DNA from: COE1 sp964387365
Lineage (GTDB): Bacteria > Bacillota > Clostridia > Lachnospirales > Lachnospiraceae
DNA length: 7,708 nt
Assembly: GCA_964387365.1 (NCBI GenBank)
Contig: CAYLWP010000125.1
Span: 1 to 7,708 of the forward strand
Reading direction: 5' to 3'
Shown piece by piece: positions 1-5,965 of the stretch; position 1 is the stretch's first letter; each line of letters opens with the position of its first letter. The translations under genes were made by a program, and so were the position numbers. The notes beneath the pieces are model-generated. The model was not told where the DNA came from. It did no database searches and saw nothing but the letters and a program-made list of their open reading frames with translations.

Positions 1-682
1 CCATAACGGTTGCACAGTCTGTTACATCCTTTGTCAAAGGTCCAATCTGGTCAAGTGAAGAGCCGTAGGCAATCAAACCATAACGTGATACCGTACCGTA
101 GGTTGGCTTGAGTCCGACTACTCCGCAGAAGGATGCCGGCTGTCTGATGGAACCGCCTGTATCGGAACCTAAGGCAAAGAAACACTCGTCCGCTGCAACT
201 GCTGCTGCGGAACCACCGGAAGAACCGCCCGGAACATGTTCTGTATTCCATGGATTTCTGGTTACTCCATAGGCTGAGGTTTCTGTTGTAGAACCCATGG
301 CAAACTCATCCATATTGGTCTTTCCAATCATAACAGCTCCTGCCTTTTCCAGATTCAGAACTGCCTCTGCAGAAAAGGTTGGAATAAAATTGCCAAGGAT
401 TTTAGAAGAGCATGTGGTAAGCACACCCTCTTTACACATATTGTCCTTGATTGCAACGGGAACACCTGCAAGCGGTCCTGTTAATTCTCCGGCTTCAATC
501 TTTTTCTGTACCTCGGCTGCCTTCTGCAGTGCCGCCTCTTTATCTATCGTTACATAGGCATTGATTGTCTTTTCCGATTCTTCTATTTTATCTAATACAG
601 CCTGCATGGCCTCTGTTGCAGTTGTCTTACCTGCCTTGATTGCCGCTGCAAGCTCCACTGCGGTATATGACAAAATATCCAT
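1..682 (-). CDS. gatA: Aspartyl/glutamyl-tRNA amidotransferase subunit A, N-terminal part (runs off the window)
   Basis: This is the amidase subunit of GatCAB, which releases ammonia from glutamine (or asparagine) so that Asp-tRNA(Asn) and Glu-tRNA(Gln) can be amidated in the cytoplasm. The frame is open from an ATG at 682 to the window edge, giving 227 of the usual ~485 residues. The amidase-signature catalytic triad is intact: Lys79 in VAIKDN, the cis-Ser154 in the glycine/serine loop PGGSSGGS, and the nucleophile Ser178 in GSDTGGS. These numbers match those I recall for characterised bacterial GatA, which supports the chosen start. A modest Shine-Dalgarno sequence (AGGAATAG) lies about 5 bases upstream. 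The gene follows gatC by 58 bases in the same direction, so it belongs to the aspS-gatC-gatA operon; gatB is expected beyond position 1. Identity is near certain; the C-terminal half cannot be judged. Confidence 0.97.
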   Translation of the reverse strand, partial: MDILSYTAVELAAAIKAGKTTATEAMQAVLDKIEESEKTINAYVTIDKEAALQKAAEVQKKIEAGELTGPLAGVPVAIKDNMCKEGVLTTCSSKILGNFIPTFSAEAVLNLEKAGAVMIGKTNMDEFAMGSTTETSAYGVTRNPWNTEHVPGGSSGGSAAAVAADECFFALGSDTGGSIRQPASFCGVVGLKPTYGTVSRYGLIAYGSSLDQIGPLTKDVTDCATVM

Positions 683-695
683 ATTGTCTATTCCT

Positions 696-722
696 GTAAC
701 TATTCAGTGCCTTCCTAGTTAC
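696..722 (-). other. Inverted repeat in the gatC-gatA gap, next to the gatA ribosome site
   Basis: Seven bases (GTAACTA, 696-702) are perfectly complementary to TAGTTAC (716-722) across a 13-base loop. In the mRNA the stem would end one base before the gatA Shine-Dalgarno sequence. The stem is AT-rich and therefore weak; a function in setting gatA translation is inference only. Confidence 0.4.
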
Positions 723-740
723 CTATTCCTTTCTTAAGAT

Positions 741-1031
741 TTAATCAAACGTTTTTGGCACCATGAACATATCGTCCTTCTCACCCGGTGCATTCTTTAA
801 TGTTTTCTCACTTTCATCACCGTTTGTAACAACATCCTCACGGAACACATTCTGAACCTTGAATACATGTGACATAGGTTCAATACCTGTCGTATCCAGC
901 TCATTTAATTTATCGATATAATCCAGCATGCTGCCCATATCCTTTTTTGCCTGCTCTTTTTCCTCTTCGGAAAGCTCAAGCTTTGCAAGAATACCAACAT
1001 ACTCAATTGTTTCATCACTGATATTATTCAT
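741..1031 (-). CDS. gatC: Aspartyl/glutamyl-tRNA amidotransferase subunit C
   Basis: This small subunit wraps around GatA and GatB and stabilises the amidotransferase complex. The protein is 96 residues, the normal GatC length. It shows the family pattern: an N-terminal helix with LAKLELSEEE (residues 15-24), the segment LDYIDKLNELDTTGIEP (36-52), then SHV and NVFRED (54-66), a lysine-rich linker, and the terminal MFMVPKTF. The open frame extends 17 codons further upstream, but the ATG at 1031 is preferred because it begins the conserved part and follows a purine-rich ribosome site (GGAGAGGAAAAGG). It lies 65 bases after aspS and 58 bases before gatA on the same strand, so the three genes are almost certainly co-transcribed from the T-box-controlled promoter. 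Confidence 0.96.
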   Translation of the reverse strand: MNNISDETIEYVGILAKLELSEEEKEQAKKDMGSMLDYIDKLNELDTTGIEPMSHVFKVQNVFREDVVTNGDESEKTLKNAPGEKDDMFMVPKTFD

Positions 1032-1049
1032 CTTTCCTTTTCCTCTCCA

Positions 1050-1095
1050 GAGAATATTGCCCTGCAATATTCTCTTATGCAAAATCTTTTTGCAT
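1050..1095 (-). other. Two tandem perfect triloop hairpins between aspS and gatC
   Basis: Reading along the mRNA, the first hairpin starts one base after the aspS stop codon: an 8-bp perfect stem (1077-1084 with 1088-1095, arm ATGCAAAA) closed by the loop AGA. Two bases later comes an 11-bp perfect stem (1050-1060 with 1064-1074, arm GAGAATATTGC) with the loop AGG. The gatC ribosome site begins immediately afterwards. No U-tract follows either stem, so they are not classical terminators. Processing, mRNA stability or tuning of gatC translation are plausible roles, all inferred. Confidence 0.8.
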
Positions 1096-1096
1096 T

Positions 1097-2833
1097 CTAG
1101 TCCCTAACCTTAATATGAACCTCTCTAAGCTGCTGTTCGGTTACGTCGTTTGGTGCGCCACACATCAGATCCTGTGCGGAACCGCTCATCGGGAATGCGA
1201 TAACCTCACGAATGTTTTCTTCGTTACGAAGCAGCATAAGCATTCTATCCACGCCCGGTGCCATTCCTGCATGTGGTGGTGCACCGAACTGGAATGCCTG
1301 ATACAAAGCGCCGAACTTCGCCTTTAATGTTTCTTCGTCATAGCCTGCTATCTCAAATGCCTTTACCATGATTTCCATATCGTGGTTTCTGACAGCACCT
1401 GAGGAAAGCTCAACACCGTTACATACAATATCATACTGGTATGCAAGAATGTCTAACGGGTTCTTTGTCTGCAATGCTTCCAGACCGCCCTGTGGCATAG
1501 AGAACGGATTGTGTGTAAAGCCCATCTGCTTTGTTTCAGGATCAAGCTCATACATAGGGAAGTCATTTACATAGCAGAAACGGTATGCGTTCTTTTCACA
1601 TAAATCCAGCTTGTTTCCTAACTCAATACGAAGCTGTCCTGCGTAGTAGTTTGCTCTTTCCTCCTTATCGGCAATGAAGAAAATGGTATCTCCCGGTACC
1701 AGACCTGCCTCTGTGGCAAGCACACTCTTTAACTCTTCCGGAATGAACTTATCGATTGGTCCCTTATAAGACATATCCTCAGCCACCTCTAAATAACCAA
1801 GTCCACCCATTCCCATTCCTGTTGCAAAGGCAAGAAGCTTTTCATGGAAGCCCTTGGACATATCTGCATGAACCTTGATTGCTCTTACGGTTCTTCCGAT
1901 AAAGGGCTTGAAGGTACACTTCTGGAAGAAATCTGTTACATCTATAATTCTTAACGGGTTACGAAGGTCCGGTTTATCCGTACCGAACTCTAACATAGCC
2001 TGCTTGTAGCTGATAATCGGGTAAGGTGCCTGTGTTACGCTGAATCCTTCCGGTGCAAACTTTTCAAAGGTTGCGGAAAGTACTTCCTCACCTACACGGA
2101 ATACATCCTCCTGTGTAGCAAAGCTCATCTCAAAGTCAAGCTGATAGAACTCTCCCGGCGAACGGTCTGCTCTGGCGTCCTCATCACGGAAACACGGAGC
2201 TATCTGGAAATATTTATCAAAACCAGATACCATTAACAGCTGCTTATACTGCTGTGGAGCCTGTGGTAATGCATAAAACTTGCCCTTATACTTTCTGGAC
2301 GGAACAATATAATCTCTTGCTCCCTCCGGTGAAGATGCACACAGAATCGGTGTCTGAATCTCTAAAAATCCCCTCTCTGTCATCTTCTGTCTTAAAAAGC
2401 TGATTACCTGAGAACGGAAAATGATGTTGTCCTTTACCTTTGCATTTCTAAGGTCAAGATAACGATATTTCAATCTCACATCTTCTCTTGTCTCTTTGGA
2501 AGTCATAATCTCAAACGGAAGCTGATGATAAACCTTACCAAGAACGGTAACTGCTTTTGCATCTAACTCAATTGTACCGGTCGGAATCTTCGGGTTATAA
2601 GTTTCCTCATCTCTTTTTTCAATCAATCCTTCAATGGAAAGACACATTTCCTTGGTAATACCATCAAGCAGTGATGTGTCGCGTAACACTACCTGCAACA
2701 CGCCATACATATCTCTTAAGTCGATAAAAGAAACACCGCCGTGGTCACGGATATTTTCTACCCAGCCTGCCACCTGTAATGTTTTGCCGATGTGCTGCTC
2801 ACTAATTTCCTTGATTGTAACGTCTCTGTACAT
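1097..2833 (-). CDS. aspS: Aspartyl-tRNA synthetase, bacterial type, probably non-discriminating
   Basis: This class II synthetase charges aspartate onto tRNA(Asp) and, if non-discriminating, also onto tRNA(Asn) for GatCAB. The protein has 578 residues, usual for bacterial AspRS. Domains in order: an OB-fold anticodon-binding domain (about 1-105), the catalytic core with the SPEGARDY loop (168-175) and QAPQ (191-194), motif 2 starting FRDEDARADR (215-224), the bacterial GAD insertion (about 290-410), and motif 3 HAGMAPGVDRMLMLL (521-535, Arg530). Motif 2 continues SPGEFYQLD, one residue longer than the QPEFTQID form I recall from Bacillus or E. coli. The start at 2833 is chosen over an open frame reaching 2980 because an ideal TAGGAGG lies 10 bases upstream and the extension covers hairpin repeats with no AspRS similarity. 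His31 within RDHGG matches the residue associated with relaxed tRNA specificity. Expression is controlled by the upstream T-box. Confidence 0.97.
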   Translation of the reverse strand: MYRDVTIKEISEQHIGKTLQVAGWVENIRDHGGVSFIDLRDMYGVLQVVLRDTSLLDGITKEMCLSIEGLIEKRDEETYNPKIPTGTIELDAKAVTVLGKVYHQLPFEIMTSKETREDVRLKYRYLDLRNAKVKDNIIFRSQVISFLRQKMTERGFLEIQTPILCASSPEGARDYIVPSRKYKGKFYALPQAPQQYKQLLMVSGFDKYFQIAPCFRDEDARADRSPGEFYQLDFEMSFATQEDVFRVGEEVLSATFEKFAPEGFSVTQAPYPIISYKQAMLEFGTDKPDLRNPLRIIDVTDFFQKCTFKPFIGRTVRAIKVHADMSKGFHEKLLAFATGMGMGGLGYLEVAEDMSYKGPIDKFIPEELKSVLATEAGLVPGDTIFFIADKEERANYYAGQLRIELGNKLDLCEKNAYRFCYVNDFPMYELDPETKQMGFTHNPFSMPQGGLEALQTKNPLDILAYQYDIVCNGVELSSGAVRNHDMEIMVKAFEIAGYDEETLKAKFGALYQAFQFGAPPHAGMAPGVDRMLMLLRNEENIREVIAFPMSGSAQDLMCGAPNDVTEQQLREVHIKVRD

Positions 2834-2843
2834 ACTATTTATA

Positions 2844-2850
2844 CCTCCTA
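2844..2850 (-). promoter_or_regulatory. aspS ribosome binding site
   Basis: TAGGAGG on the minus strand, 10 bases before the ATG at 2833. It decides the aspS start against the longer open frame. Confidence 0.85.
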
Positions 2851-2862
2851 GTAGATTGGCTC

Positions 2863-3058
2863 CCGGGACTTTCATTGCGATTGTGCAGACTCGCAAGTAA
2901 ACTTGCTCGTTGTCGCGGCGTTCGCCGGATGGAAACGCATACGTTTCCATTCCGTTCCGAAAAAGCGCAAATTCGTACAAGTACGCTTTGCACTTTTCTG
3001 AACTCCTCGGAAATGTTCCATTTCCGCCCGGCTCACTTTAACACGCAAAAAGTCCCGG
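2863..3058 (-). repeat. Five-hairpin array bracketed by an inverted repeat, between the T-box terminator and aspS
   Basis: Five stem-loops lie in a row. They are: 3008-3026 (8-bp stem CGGAAATG, 3-base loop); 2954-3003 (long imperfect stem of about 20 bp with the core CGTAC/GTACG); 2929-2950 (9-bp perfect stem ATGGAAACG, 4-base loop); 2916-2927 (CGGCG/CGCCG); and 2893-2906 (GCAAGT/ACTTGC). The whole is flanked by CCGGGACTTT (2863-2872) and its exact reverse complement (3049-3058). CGCAA also matches in both arms just inside, after a two-base offset. The right arm is part of the T-box terminator. Either a small palindromic mobile repeat has been inserted, or this is a structured RNA domain with a long-range closing helix. 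No convincing protein is encoded here; the open frames across it look incidental. Confidence 0.7.
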
Positions 3059-3082
3059 AATACTGTTATTGTATTCCGGGAC
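3047..3082 (-). terminator. Intrinsic terminator of the aspS T-box leader
   Basis: A perfect 12-bp stem (3071-3082 with 3052-3063, arm GTCCCGGAATAC) closes a 7-base loop and is followed on the minus strand by TTTTT (3047-3051). The 5' arm is the part that the T-box antiterminator competes for. Confidence 0.93.
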
Positions 3083-3342
3083 GGATAATTAATTTTATAT
3101 CCGCGGTACCACCCGCATTGATAAGCCGCCATCTCCAACAAGATGCCTGATACGCCTCATCCACTCTTAACATTTAACGCATGTTCACGTATTGCCCTAA
3201 TAGACCAAATCGTTCAGACAATCTGCTCCGGAGTGTTCCCTTTATTATCTCCCACGTACAGCGCTCTCAGTCGGTGACGCTGTCTTCCTGTCGCTTTCCT
3301 TAACAAGAGTCTCCTTCATTGCATTTGAAGTTTTTCAACTTG
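3047..3342 (-). promoter_or_regulatory. T-box riboswitch controlling aspS-gatCA, specifier AAC (Asn) overlapping GAA (Glu)
   Basis: T-box leaders let transcription continue when an uncharged tRNA pairs with a specifier codon and with the antiterminator bulge. The hallmark GGGTGGTACCGCGG is present (3101-3114). Antiterminator pairing can be traced: CGGG with CCCG and CGGATA with TATCCG, competing with the terminator. Stem I is traceable: basal GGAG (3311-3314) with CTCC (3230-3233), then TTGTTA (3301-3306) with TAATAA (3242-3247), and an apical hairpin ACAGCG/CGCTGT with TGAGAG in its loop. The 3' side of the specifier loop is AGGGAACA. AAC (3235-3237) followed by A sits where the codon is found in known T-boxes, just before the basal helix. 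GAA (3236-3238) overlaps it one base upstream. No GAC Asp codon occupies this place. The start is estimated from the promoter. Confidence 0.93.
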
Positions 3343-3348
3343 AATTAA

Positions 3349-3377
3349 ATGGTAGCACAAGAATCTGTCCATTTCAA
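3349..3377 (-). promoter_or_regulatory. Probable sigma-A-type promoter of the T-box-aspS-gatCA transcript
   Basis: TTGAAA (3372-3377) as -35 is separated by exactly 17 bases from TACCAT (3349-3354) as -10, with an extended TGC before the -10. The start would fall near 3342, about 26 bases before stem I of the T-box. The -10 matches 4 of 6 consensus bases. Confidence 0.65.
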
Positions 3378-3468
3378 GCATTATTTTCATTTTACAAAAC
3401 AATGCGTTATACTGCACATTTTGTTTTTTTACATTGCTTTCCTTATTCACTTCTTGCAAGCTTCCTCA
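3378..3468. other. AT-rich intergenic DNA with nothing recognised
   Basis: This stretch between the aspS promoter and the palindromic element is AT-rich with T-runs. I see no ORF, hairpin or clear additional promoter in it. Confidence 0.5.
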
Positions 3469-3633
3469 CTAGTACAACGAATAATTAATAACTGATACAA
3501 TAAATAAACATGTAGCTTCGAGTGTGCTGGTCAAAAAACGTAGGCGTAGCGAGCTACGCTGAGGATTTTTGACCAGTGCAATCGGAGTTACAGACCATTC
3601 AGTGTGTCAGTTACTTAATATTCGTTGTACTAG
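3469..3633. repeat. 165-bp imperfect palindrome (MITE-like) overlapping the 3' end of the VWA gene
   Basis: The left end (3469-3495) matches the reverse complement of the right end (3607-3633) at 24 of 27 positions. Complementarity continues more weakly inward (about 19 of 31 with one gap), then an 11-bp perfect stem (3527-3537 with 3566-3576) and a central 7-bp stem (3544-3550 with 3553-3559). All layers share one centre near 3551, so this is one structure, not separate repeats. The right end contains the last nine codons of the VWA gene, including its TGA stop. It may be a small non-autonomous element or an inverted duplication of the gene's end. No transposase is encoded. Confidence 0.8.
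3527..3576 (-). terminator. Hairpin terminator downstream of the VWA operon, possibly bidirectional
   Basis: The core of the palindrome is an 11-bp stem CTGGTCAAAAA/TTTTTGACCAG enclosing the stem GCGTAGC/GCTACGC with a 2-base loop. The inner hairpin is followed by T-runs on either strand (six T on the minus strand, five on the plus). It lies about 30 bases after the VWA stop and nothing else ends that operon, so termination here is likely. Confidence 0.65.
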
Positions 3634-5229
3634 GTAGGCAAATGCATCCTTGTACTCGTCCTCCTGCGTATCGACAAGCTTAAGGAGCGAAGTCACATGT
3701 TCAAAGGAAGCCTCTCCCTTATACTTGCTATCTCTTAAAATTAATCCAAACTCCGCAACTGCTGCCGCAAAGTAAAAATCTTCGTTTGGTTCCTGCGTAT
3801 AGGCATCTTCCCCTATCGGATATTCAAGTAACTTACTCTCATCCTCTTCGGGCTCCTTATAACGGATTTTCAAGGTCATCCATTCTCCGTTTTCCACGCC
3901 TGCTGTTTCCTTGGTATCCTGATATTTAAGCTCTACTTCCTCAATTTCCTGCTCGGAGTCTGCCGGAATCACCTCATACAATGCCGTAACGGTATGTCCC
4001 GCACCGATTTCGCCGGCATCCTTGGTATCGTCCGTAAATTCCTCCGCTGTCAGCGCACGGTTTTCATAACCGAGCAAACGATACCCCTTTACATAAGCCG
4101 GATTAAACTCTACCTGAAGCTTTACATCCTTGGCAACCGTTACAAGAGTCGCACCAAGCTCCTCCACCAGTACCTTCTTAGCCTCTCCAAAGAAGTCTAT
4201 GTAGGAATAATTGCCATTACCGCAATCAGCCAAGGTTTCCATCTTGTTATCCTTGATATTACCTGTTCCAAAGCCTAATACGGATAAAAAGATTCCCGAT
4301 TCCTTTTTCTCTGCAATCAGCTCTTCCAATTCACTTTCGCTGGTAACACCGACATTTAAATCACCGTCTGTTGCAAGAATCACTCTGTTATTCGCGCCTT
4401 CGATAAAATATTTCTCTGCCAGTTCGTATGCTGTTTCAATTCCTGCCGAACCGTTTGTGCTGCCACTGGCCTGAAGTGACTCCAGAGCGTCAACGATTTT
4501 CTTTTTCTCACTTCCGTCCACGCCACTTAAAACAACAGCATCACTTCCCGCATAAGTCACGATTGATACCCTGTCCTTCTCGCTTAGCTGCTCTGTTAAT
4601 AATGCAAACGATTTCTGCAGCAGCGGCAGCTTATCCGGGTCACTCATCGAACCGGATACATCCAGTAAAAATACCAGATTGGAATCCGGTGCCTCTGAAA
4701 AATCAAGCGCTTCTGTCTTCAGCCCAATCTGTAACAGCTTTGCATTCTCATTCCACGGACAGTCTCCCATAACCGTAGTGACACCGAAGGGCTCATCCTG
4801 CTCCGGCAGCCGGTAATCATAGGAAAAATAGTTCAGCATTTCTTCTATTCTGACTGCACCTTCCGGAATATCCTCCAACAGATAGCCGTCCTCTATCATT
4901 CTTCGGATATTGCTGTAGGATGCCGTATCCACATCTGCCGAAAAAGTAGACAACGGATGATTGGCAACGGAAAGAAAGCCTTTTTCCTCCATCTTGTCAT
5001 ACTCCTCAGTATCCCAGTCAATCTCTCCTATCTCTACCTCCATCTCTTCCTCGGCAAAGCCGTCTGATGCACCGGCCACCTCGGCTACACTGTCAAAGGC
5101 CGGGCTACTTGCCATATTCGAGAAACTGTCTGTTGTCACAGCCATGTCTGCTTCTTTCACGGCGCCACAGCCTGCCAGCTGTACCGTCACCATTACGATT
5201 CCCAATAAAACCAATAATTTCTTTTTCAT
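3607..5229 (-). CDS. YfbK-type von Willebrand factor A domain lipoprotein
   Basis: Predicted lipoprotein of 540 residues on the outer face of the membrane. Residues 1-20 form a signal peptide with lipobox LAGC, so Cys21 would be lipidated. A Ser/Ala/Glu-rich linker runs to about 85. An N-terminal YfbK-type domain follows (about 88-180, with NHPLSTFSADVDTASYSN). The VWA domain (about 184-360) carries a complete MIDAS metal site: Asp190-x-Ser192-x-Ser194, Thr258 and Asp288. The C-terminal domain (about 365-540) resembles the YfbK C-terminal region. VWA domains with MIDAS bind protein ligands through a divalent metal; the partner is unknown. It follows the putative anti-sigma gene by 106 bases with an AGGAGG site before the ATG, suggesting it belongs to the same envelope-signalling operon. 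Its last nine codons lie in the palindrome at 3469-3633. Family assignment is secure; physiological role is not. Confidence 0.93.
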   Translation of the reverse strand: MKKKLLVLLGIVMVTVQLAGCGAVKEADMAVTTDSFSNMASSPAFDSVAEVAGASDGFAEEEMEVEIGEIDWDTEEYDKMEEKGFLSVANHPLSTFSADVDTASYSNIRRMIEDGYLLEDIPEGAVRIEEMLNYFSYDYRLPEQDEPFGVTTVMGDCPWNENAKLLQIGLKTEALDFSEAPDSNLVFLLDVSGSMSDPDKLPLLQKSFALLTEQLSEKDRVSIVTYAGSDAVVLSGVDGSEKKKIVDALESLQASGSTNGSAGIETAYELAEKYFIEGANNRVILATDGDLNVGVTSESELEELIAEKKESGIFLSVLGFGTGNIKDNKMETLADCGNGNYSYIDFFGEAKKVLVEELGATLVTVAKDVKLQVEFNPAYVKGYRLLGYENRALTAEEFTDDTKDAGEIGAGHTVTALYEVIPADSEQEIEEVELKYQDTKETAGVENGEWMTLKIRYKEPEEDESKLLEYPIGEDAYTQEPNEDFYFAAAVAEFGLILRDSKYKGEASFEHVTSLLKLVDTQEDEYKDAFAYLVQRILSN

Positions 5230-5335
5230 ATCCTCTCTCCTCCTTGCGGTAATACATTTTGAAACGTGTTACATTGCTTTGATATAAAGGATACGAATAA
5301 AGCTTTTCCTTTTTATGGGTTTTTTTGAAATTTTT

Positions 5336-5965
5336 TTAATTTTTTTCTTCTGCTGCCTGTATCAGGTAATATGCCTCTTCTATTTCTATCAGCTGCAGCG
5401 TGTATTCCTGCTGTAATACCAGCTCCGCAATATGACTGCCGTCCTCTGCCAACAGTACGATTTCCGTTCCCTGCTGTGGCAACCCGTTTTCAGCCAACAC
5501 CACCCTTGCCTGATACTCCGTTCCTTCCGAAGTCTCGCTCTTCTCAAGTACTTGTACGGTTATAGTCAGCACCTCGTTCTCTGCTTCGCTTACCTCTACA
5601 GCTCCCTCCACTGCTCCCACAGCATCCTCTGCTGCGCCGGCCGACACGGCTGCTCCGGAAGTGTTCATCATGATTTCCGCCGGTGCTTCACTATCGGCAC
5701 TTACAGCACTGTCGGCACTCATAGCATGATCAAACATCGGACTCATGTCTGCTGAAGATTTACTGTTCATATTGTTAAAAAATGCCGGCAAACCTACTGC
5801 CACACAGATTCCTGCTGCCAGAATACCTCCGCCGATTGCATAGTTTCTTTTTCTTTCCTTTTTAGGAGATTTCTTCTCCTCGAGTCCGGCTTCAATTCTA
5901 TCCCATAAGTCAGGTACATCATTTTGTATCTGTTCTCTATATTCCATTTCCATATTTTTACTCAT
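5336..5965 (-). CDS. Single-pass membrane protein, probable anti-sigma factor
   Basis: The protein has 209 residues. A short cytoplasmic part (1-40) contains DVPDLWDRIEAGLEEK, resembling the sigma-binding N-terminal segment of small anti-sigma factors. A basic stretch (KKERKR) is followed by one membrane helix (about 42-63). Outside comes a low-complexity Ala/Ser/Asp/Glu/Met linker (about 66-130), then a compact beta-rich domain (about 131-205). I do not recognise a named family beyond this layout. The ATG at 5965 has AGGAGG seven bases upstream, and the gene overlaps the sigma-factor stop by 8 bases, typical of translational coupling in sigma/anti-sigma pairs. There is no zinc-binding HxxxCxxC motif, so it is not a ZAS-type anti-sigma factor. 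Function rests mainly on topology and position. Confidence 0.8.
   Translation of the reverse strand: MSKNMEMEYREQIQNDVPDLWDRIEAGLEEKKSPKKERKRNYAIGGGILAAGICVAVGLPAFFNNMNSKSSADMSPMFDHAMSADSAVSADSEAPAEIMMNTSGAAVSAGAAEDAVGAVEGAVEVSEAENEVLTITVQVLEKSETSEGTEYQARVVLAENGLPQQGTEIVLLAEDGSHIAELVLQQEYTLQLIEIEEAYYLIQAAEEKN

Noticed and set aside
51..557. Open frames of 66 and 86 codons in other frames over the gatA region
   Set aside because: They are shadows of gatA, whose frame is continuous to the window edge with all catalytic residues.
2872..3150. Open frames on both strands (about 89-91 codons) across the hairpin region, and the 49-codon upstream extension of aspS
   Set aside because: They are accounted for by palindromic DNA, lack ribosome sites, and resemble no protein; the AGGAGG site at 2844-2850 fixes the aspS start downstream.
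3287..3292. GAC triplet in the T-box leader as a possible Asp specifier
   Set aside because: It lies on the 5' side near the apical part of stem I, not on the 3' side of the specifier loop next to the basal helix where the codon is found in known T-boxes.
4428..4772. Plus-strand open frame of 114 codons within the VWA gene
   Set aside because: No ribosome site or recognisable domain; the opposite strand encodes the conserved MIDAS region.
5249..5272. Near-palindrome GTAATAC / GTGTTAC (one mismatch) upstream of the VWA gene, and a TGTAAC resembling an ECF -35 box
   Set aside because: A start from this -35 would fall on or after the ribosome site, and a single imperfect inverted repeat is not enough to call an operator.
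5259..5288. Promoter-like TTGAAA, 18-base spacer, TATAAA on the plus strand
   Set aside because: It points into the antisense strand of the anti-sigma candidate, with no gene or clear RNA downstream; the region is AT-rich and chance matches are expected.
5656..5740. Short imperfect repeats in the anti-sigma linker (SADS units)
   Set aside because: Low-complexity coding sequence explains them; copies are too few and diverged for a meaningful tandem repeat.
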